A stretch of DNA of 64,000 nucleotides from contig CP136064.1 of NCBI GenBank assembly GCA_032622095.1, forward strand, positions 260,749,863-260,813,862. The letters are read 5' to 3'. This stretch comes from Siphonodentalium dalli. Lineage: Eukaryota; Mollusca; Scaphopoda; Gadilida; Siphonodentaliidae. This document shows, piece by piece, positions 58,508 to 64,000 of this stretch (the stretch's first letter is position 1; every line of letters begins with the position of its first letter). The translations under genes and the position numbers were made by a program. The notes under the pieces were generated by a model, which had not been told where the DNA came from, made no database searches, and saw only the letters and a list, made by a program, of their open reading frames with translations.

Positions 58508-58942
58508 AAAGGCCCACTTAATTTTCGAACCCCCAGATTACTTTATATAAAATATATGCCATATTATATACCATTTGAAAGAGGAAGCTCCAAAACATTG
58601 TATTATCAACTTATCCGGTGTTATAAACTGTGAACATGTTATTTTTGTTGAGTTTTGTCATCAAGATTGAAGTAAAAATCAGTATCATTTTCAATGCAGG
58701 TGGAATAACTCTATATATTAAAGATAGAGTTCTTCCCCTTTCATTGAAAAAGTTTGAATTTCAGAGGGGGGAAGTCTTCAGCAGTTTTCTATTTCTCTGT
58801 GGGCATCTTCTGAGACACAGATGTTTCAAATAGTGATGAATTATAGTATTTTAATCATATTTTATGGCATAGATTGTTATTAAAACCGTATATCAAGTCA
58901 CTATAAAAAAATAAGCTGAAACTCAAAAATTAAGTGGGCCTT
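58508..58942. mobile_element. Family N inverted-repeat element (about 435 bp)
   Basis: Ends AAGGCCCACTTAATTTTCGA / TCAAAAATTAAGTGGGCCTT, about 18 of 20 bases matching. A 67-codon frame inside has no recognised domain. Flanks are AT-rich, so the target duplication is unclear. Confidence 0.65.
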
Positions 58943-59734
58943 ATAAACAGTGATGAATAAGGAGAAGAGTGTTAGTAGTGTCATGCATCGAGGGAAACCC
59001 ACCATGCATCTCTCTCCTAGAACTAAAATGTGACATGTTAGTGGCTGCATGCTACACCGGACATACCGTGAATTCATTTTCCCTTTGACAGCATTCAGTT
59101 ACATATACTTTAAATGACAATCTGTTGACTTCAAATCTTGTGTGTTAATACACTGAGTGTATATTACATAGGGATACACAGATGCAGAGCACGTTATCTA
59201 AAACATGTATGAACGGCTGAAATATAAACGAAAAGAAACATTCAATATAAAAGGTGCAAGTTTATAATTGTTTAAAGGAAGCCAAGACACTCGCAGTGGG
59301 TAAATTTGCACAAAAAAAAAATAAAGTCTGCAAAAACATCAGCATTAAGAAGAAAATGGAGAAATATATCAACTTCGTTCTTATATTCATTATTGATTGT
59401 TCATGTTGAAACCAATGTTATGTAAACAAAACTGTTACAATATTTTGTCAACAAACATTGCTAATCGTGTAGTACATACATATATTTTAGTCTGAATAGG
59501 ACTTTCAGAATATTATTCAATGCTTTGACCTTTTCCAATGTTTACCGTCAAGATTTATTAAACTTTGGTATCTTATTGGACTAATTAGACTTTTATTGGT
59601 GATTCCACTGAAACATTAATGTTTACATGTACATAACAATGGTTTTGACATATGAAATCTCTATATTGGAGATTTATTAATTGTGATAATAAGAACAAAG
59701 TCAATGTATTTTTTCATGGATTTGTTTGATGATA
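58943..59734. other. No gene seen
   Basis: Unique AT-rich sequence. Confidence 0.4.
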
Positions 59735-59902
59735 CAGTAATTCCCAAAGTAATTGACCACTTAAGTTGACTTAACCACAGCAGAATTATGGGTAGCCGAG
59801 AGCTTTCCGATGAATGACAACAAGCCATATTTCCAACTAAATCCTGAAAAATTACCCATAATTCTGCTGTGGTTAAGTGGTCAATTACCTTGGGCATTAC
59901 TG
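59735..59902. mobile_element. Family A, internally deleted
   Basis: TA flanks. Paired variants GTAATTGACCAC / GTGGTCAATTAC and CCCAAAG / CCTTGGG. Left inner arm lost. Confidence 0.8.
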
Positions 59903-59904
59903 TA

Positions 59905-60700
59905 GCTGTTTACAGACTTTTAGAGTTATTTCGTATGAACCCGCTTGGAACGCCTGAGTACCTTTAAATGACTCTGTCCTTTTAAATGTTCACATGGGGC
60001 TAAATATCTGAATTAACAGACATTATATACCAGTGATGAGAGCTCAAAGAAAAGATTACATCAACATACTACTAGTACATGTATGTTTTGGAGATTTGGA
60101 ACAAACTATTTCTAATAATAATCTTAAATGAATATATTTTCACAAGTGTTGACAATGAACTGACCACAATGCTAGTAAACTATTGAAACACTATTACAGA
60201 CATAAAATTGCACGTCGTGTGCTATATGTTCCATAGTACCGACGGAGCTACTTCAGCACACTAGGACATTATTCATAACTGGAACTCAGATATTGGTGCA
60301 TCGGAATAACTGTATCTCGAGGTTTCAAACAGTGTATATTGTTCCATGATTGTGAACGATAATAGCCTTTCAACTGAGTCAGTTTCATGGTTCTTGAGAT
60401 ATTCACATTATATTTTTCCACTGGCAAATGGCAATAATGTCAACAGTCCAGCACATGACATCATAGCGTCATTTAGCAGTGAAGAGATTAATGTGACACT
60501 ATAAAAGAACATTAATTTTTTGAAGTTCTCTACATGTAATTGACATATAAATGCACCATTGGGTGCGGGTAACTTTATTATCATTAAATTGTTTAGCACA
60601 TTCTTGTTCCAACGCTGCGTAAATCACCAAAAATATATTAATAATATTGATGTGAATACATGCATTTCATCGAGCTCTTTCCATTGATTAGTATAGCGTT
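59905..60700. other. No gene seen
   Basis: Unique AT-rich sequence. Confidence 0.4.
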
Positions 60701-61309
60701 TAGATCATGGGATGAATCTCTGCTCTGGCTACCTATAGATCATACAGTAATGCCCTAAATAATCGACTCCTTAACCATTGCAGAATAATGGGTAATTTTT
60801 CAGGATTTAGTCGGAAATATGGCTTGTTGCCATTCATCGGAAAGCTCTCAGTTCCGACTAAATCCTGAAAAATTACCCATAATTATACTGTGTTTAAGGA
60901 ATTGATTATTTAGGGCATTATTGTATGTACTCCCCCAGTTCAAAACATGGGAACTTTGTTCCTTAATAATATATTTCTCTATAGGTGAAGGTCCCAACTC
61001 GAGAATGCATGATTTAAGTGACTTTCGTGAGTGATTTTGCTTTGCGTCATTTACAATTATGGAATTTCCGGGTAATCAATTCAATGTTTATTGAAGTATC
61101 AGCTCCCAAAATTCAGAAAATTCATGCAATCTCGAGCTGGGAGCACAGGACCACGACTCCTACTGTAAAATGTATTATATAGGAACAATTATTAACAATG
61201 AACAGTCGAAATATCAAAAAGTTTCTGTGTTTTGAACGGGTGGAATATGATCTAGATCGAGCTATGGGCGTAGCCACGGCTATCCTGAGAAGAGATTCAT
61301 GGCATGACA
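60701..61309. mobile_element. Family I element interrupted by family A
   Basis: Left end TAGATCATGGGATGAATCTC; right end GATTCATGGCATGAC. The interior after the insertion ('agttcaaaacatgggaac', 'gcatgatttaagtgactttc') matches 43697-44411. Confidence 0.65.
60745..60923. mobile_element. Family A nested in family I
   Basis: TA flanks, at the site AGATCATA where other I copies read straight on to TTCCACC. Right inner arm deleted at the apex (CTCTCAGTTCCGAC). Confidence 0.8.
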
Positions 61310-61477
61310 GTGTCCTGCCTTAAATAGATTTCAACCCCATGTGAAATGGACAGAGGCATTAAAGGAGTTATCATAGAACATTCAACAAGAAAATAAAATA
61401 ATGACCAGATCTAGTCCATTACTTTGAAAATCTAAGAAATGTCTTACTATTACAGACTAACAGTTCAATATCAAATA

Positions 61478-61685
61478 CAGTAATGCTCTAAATAATCGAC
61501 TCCTTAACCACAGCAGAATTATGGGTACCAGGATTTAGTCGGAAATATGGCTTGTTGCCATTCATCGGAAAGCTCTCCCCGAGAGCTTTCCGATGAATGG
61601 CAACAAGCCATATTTCCGACTAAATCCTGAAAAGTTACCCATAATTCTGCTGTGGTTAAGGAGTCGATTACTTAGAGCATTACTG
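61478..61685. mobile_element. Family A, near full length (208 bp)
   Basis: TA flanks, intact apex. Five bases lost in the left arm (GGGTACCAGG). GCTCTAAA / TTAGAGC is shared by both arms. Confidence 0.85.
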
Positions 61686-61812
61686 TAGCTCAGAACTTCA
61701 TTGCAAATCATTTGAAGGTACAGTATGTCAGCTTTTCAGTCATACATAATCAAGATTTTATTATAATATTAAATTTTTATTTACAATAGTGCTATTTTTA
61801 TGTGATGCTTGA

Positions 61813-62224
61813 CCCTTTCATGACGGGGGCTGCGCTGGTGCAACATTAATGATCCTGTGCCAGTGCATTCTCTTATATATGTGAGTCTCCCATAGGGATC
61901 CACGCATATACAGTAATGCCCTAAATAATCGACTCGTTAACCATAGCAGAATTATGGGTAATTTTTCAGGATTTTGTTGGAAATATGGCTCTCAGTGTGA
62001 CATTTCCGACTAAATCCTAAAAAATTACCCATAATTCTGCTGTGGTTAAGGAGTCGATTATTTAGGGCATTACTGTACTAGTATAAGAGAATGCACTGGG
62101 TGACCAAGTGAAGGTAAATACTGTTAGGACAATGTATTCTCTTCTATATGTGAGACTCCCTGAGGGAGACTTGTATATTTAAGAGAATGCAACATTGGCA
62201 CAGGGTTTTCCAGTCATGAAAGGG
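61813..62224. mobile_element. Family B2 interrupted by family A
   Basis: Ends CCCTTTCATGACGGGGGC / CCAGTCATGAAAGGG. Target TTGA at left, TTAA (62225-62228) at right. First hairpin split at CGCATA|TA; it resumes at 62076 with TACTAGTATAAGAGAATGCA. Confidence 0.75.
61911..62075. mobile_element. Family A nested in a B2 hairpin
   Basis: TA duplication from the TATATA run of the hairpin arm. The copy is shortened around the apex (GGCTCTCAGTGTGACATTTCC). Confidence 0.85.
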
Positions 62225-62340
62225 TTAAAAAATTAACCAAAAATGGCTTTTATGCAGATGACTACTCTGACAAATTCACTTCCGGCGTAAAACAAAATAA
62301 AAGGAATAATAGATTAGATCAATCAAACTTTAGTCAAATA

Positions 62341-62495
62341 CAAGCCTTGAAATAGGGTGTCTGTCATTTGCAGAATGAGGTCCCCAGAGGGTGAATTTAG
62401 TGATGCTACCCCGCATAGCAGGCTAGCATCACCAAATTCACCCTCTGGGAACCTCATTCTGCTTACACCCTGACAGACACCCAATTTAAGGCTTG
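62341..62495. mobile_element. Family C, minimal copy (155 bp) with perfect 8-bp target duplication
   Basis: CAAGCCTTGAAATAGGGTGT / ACACCCAATTTAAGGCTTG. GTCAAATA at 62333-62340 and 62496-62503. Only one palindrome remains. Confidence 0.9.
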
Positions 62496-62503
62496 GTCAA
62501 ATA

Positions 62504-62767
62504 TTATTTTATTTTTGTATCCTTCTTTTGTGCAATAGAACATGTTGACATTCAAGATAAATATTCATTCAGGTACACATACACCAATAATAAGAAATAA
62601 TAATATATACACAAGGTCACCTTAGTATAGAAGAATTGTTATAAAGCCATCCTATAAGAGCTAGAGATGTCAAATGCAAAATAAAACTAAAGGGAAGGAA
62701 GAAAAAAAAACGAGTGACATGCACTCTACAATATAAATACAAAATATTCCAAACATTCATTACACAT
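62504..62767. other. No gene seen
   Basis: Unique AT-rich sequence. Confidence 0.4.
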
Positions 62768-63059
62768 CCAGGCCGGAGAATAAGGTGCCTGTCATTAACA
62801 GAATGAGGTCCCCAGAGGGTGAATTTAGTGATGCTATTTTCCACATAGTTGGCTAGCGTCACTAAATTCACCCTATGGGGACCTCTGGGGTCCATCACAA
62901 TACATGTATTCACCATTTGGGAAAGAATGCATCCCATGCAGAATGAGGTTCCCAGAGGGTGAAATTGATGATGCTAGCCCGCTATGCAGGATAGCGTCAC
63001 TAAATTCACACTCTGGGGACCTCATTCTGCAAATGACAGGCACATTAAACTCAGGCTTG
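62768..63059. mobile_element. Family C, interior mostly deleted
   Basis: Left GGCCGGAGAATAAGGTGCCT with first palindrome, a remnant of interior ('attcaccatttgggaa'), then right palindrome and ACATTAAACTCAGGCTTG. Confidence 0.75.
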
Positions 63060-63680
63060 TACGGATGGCCTTCGCTGTGGATATTCACTATTCACTATTG
63101 CTGTTAAAATAGTCACATCCGTTAAAACTGCAGTAAACATAAATATTAAAATATATGGACAGATTGTGTTCTTATACTAATCATAAATATCACATAATTA
63201 GCATGTTATTGTCAAGATCGTGCATTGTGTTAGTAAACAAAGGCCATATTATGATACAGCACAATATGCAAAGAGTGTGCGATAAGCAAAACACTAACAC
63301 CAGGGAGGCCCCACTATTTAAGTGAGCTTTGATTAATATCTCCACAATGTGTTTTACAACATACTGGAATAGAGCTTGATAGTTCTCGCCACTCAAGATT
63401 GCGGTGTTGAATGGGTCATGATGTTGAGTGTTTTGCTTATCGCACACTCTTTACGTTATGTATATAAACAAATGCTCGGCTCACACAAAAAGTGTTTTGT
63501 GGATACTATCGCATTCATAATACATTATACTATACTATTAGTATATTCTTGGGGAAATTATCATAATTTGGAAACTTTTATTTCTAAATTTAATACAACA
63601 TACAACCAAGGCCAACCGTGCCTTTCAATTGCTTCAAGAGAGTCAGATTGGACAACTTCAAACTTCACACCACTTCAAGC
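63060..63680. other. No gene; diverged inverted repeat
   Basis: 'agtgtgcgataagcaaaacact' near 63274 and 'agtgttttgcttatcgcacact' near 63427 are reverse complements, with further pairing inward ('cttgatagttctcgcc'). Probably another inverted-repeat element of about 175 bp. Confidence 0.55.
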
Positions 63681-64000
63681 CAAGCCTGGATATAGTGTGT
63701 CTGACATTTGCAGAATATTGTCTCCAGAGAGTGAATTTAGTGAAGCGATTCCACACAGTGGGCTAGCATCACCAAATTCAACCTCTAAGGACCTTATTTT
63801 GCTTAGACCTCATCTTCTGGGAAGTACATTTATCTATAGTCTCAAATTAACATTGTATTTAGTTACTTCCCCCCCCCCCCCCCTCTGTTGGGTTTCTATA
63901 TCCCCTTATTTGCAGAAGATAAAATATATAATCGAGGTGACTAATGGGTGAACATCACCAACTTCAACTGGGGAACTTCAATCTGATCCTAGGTCTCCCA
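63681..64000. mobile_element. Family C, left part (runs off the window)
   Basis: CAAGCCTGGATATAGTGTGT, first palindrome somewhat worn, then interior to the window end. A run of C at about 63868-63882 replaces the usual 'ttcccttctg'. Confidence 0.75.

Overview
This window looks like repeat-dominated, gene-poor animal nuclear DNA. It is AT-rich, has no operon-like packing and holds no long non-repetitive reading frame. Two kinds of dispersed repeat suggest a mollusc, probably a bivalve: blocks with recurring 'ggccataactct' and 'acggacggac' motifs, and units reading 'aagatggctgctggcggccatg'. The species cannot be named from sequence alone. Every long open frame (for example 8174-9208 and 24940-26817) lies in a minisatellite and is an artefact of the repeat unit.

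Gene content is minimal. The best candidate is a first exon on the minus strand at 29463-29753. It starts with a plausible methionine and resembles the N-terminal half of the SWIM zinc-finger proteins that are numerous in molluscs. A weaker downstream piece lies at 28990-29058. A frame-shifted remnant of a DIRS-type retrotransposon pol lies at 39946-40160 (minus strand).

The rest is mostly non-autonomous DNA transposons, named here by letter. A: near-perfect 213-bp fold-back elements with TA target duplications (27 copies or fragments). B: TTAA-flanked, piggyBac-like elements (TIR CCCTTT...) with several different ends that share one internal hairpin of about 66 bp. C: hAT-like elements with 8-bp duplications, each end itself a palindrome. 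G: hAT-like elements beginning CAGGGACCAG. H: TA-flanked. I: GATCATGCCATGAAT ends. J: hAT-like, CAGTGTTCGCGCTG ends. K, L, M, N and O are smaller families. D and E are the mollusc-type long repeats. A 5.5-kb interval (about 37830-43334) is bounded by inverted repeats and may be one large element.

Layout: 1-2565 nested I, J, G and A with a 31-bp minisatellite; 2941-6044 O, A, B and C copies; 6226-9219 a 162-bp satellite-like D block and a 25-bp minisatellite; 9443-11184 K and B; 13203-18587 L, B, C and A; 18640-20731 E and D; 21520-23977 H, C, B, O and G-rich repeats; 24432-27616 a three-level nest with a 21-bp minisatellite; 28009-30168 B, A and the SWIM exon; 31101-37390 a 52-bp minisatellite, C, A, E, M and H; 37528-43334 inverted-repeat elements; 43697-47028 I, A and B; 47215-48870 a tandem array of about 395 bp; 49109-52950 A, O, C and B; 53500-55195 a 29-bp minisatellite; 56011-64000 B, N, A, I and C.

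The most notable patterns are: insertion events proven by intact target duplications, with an empty paralogous site for one; matched changes in both arms of family A hairpins; and minisatellites that appear to have grown out of dispersed transposons.
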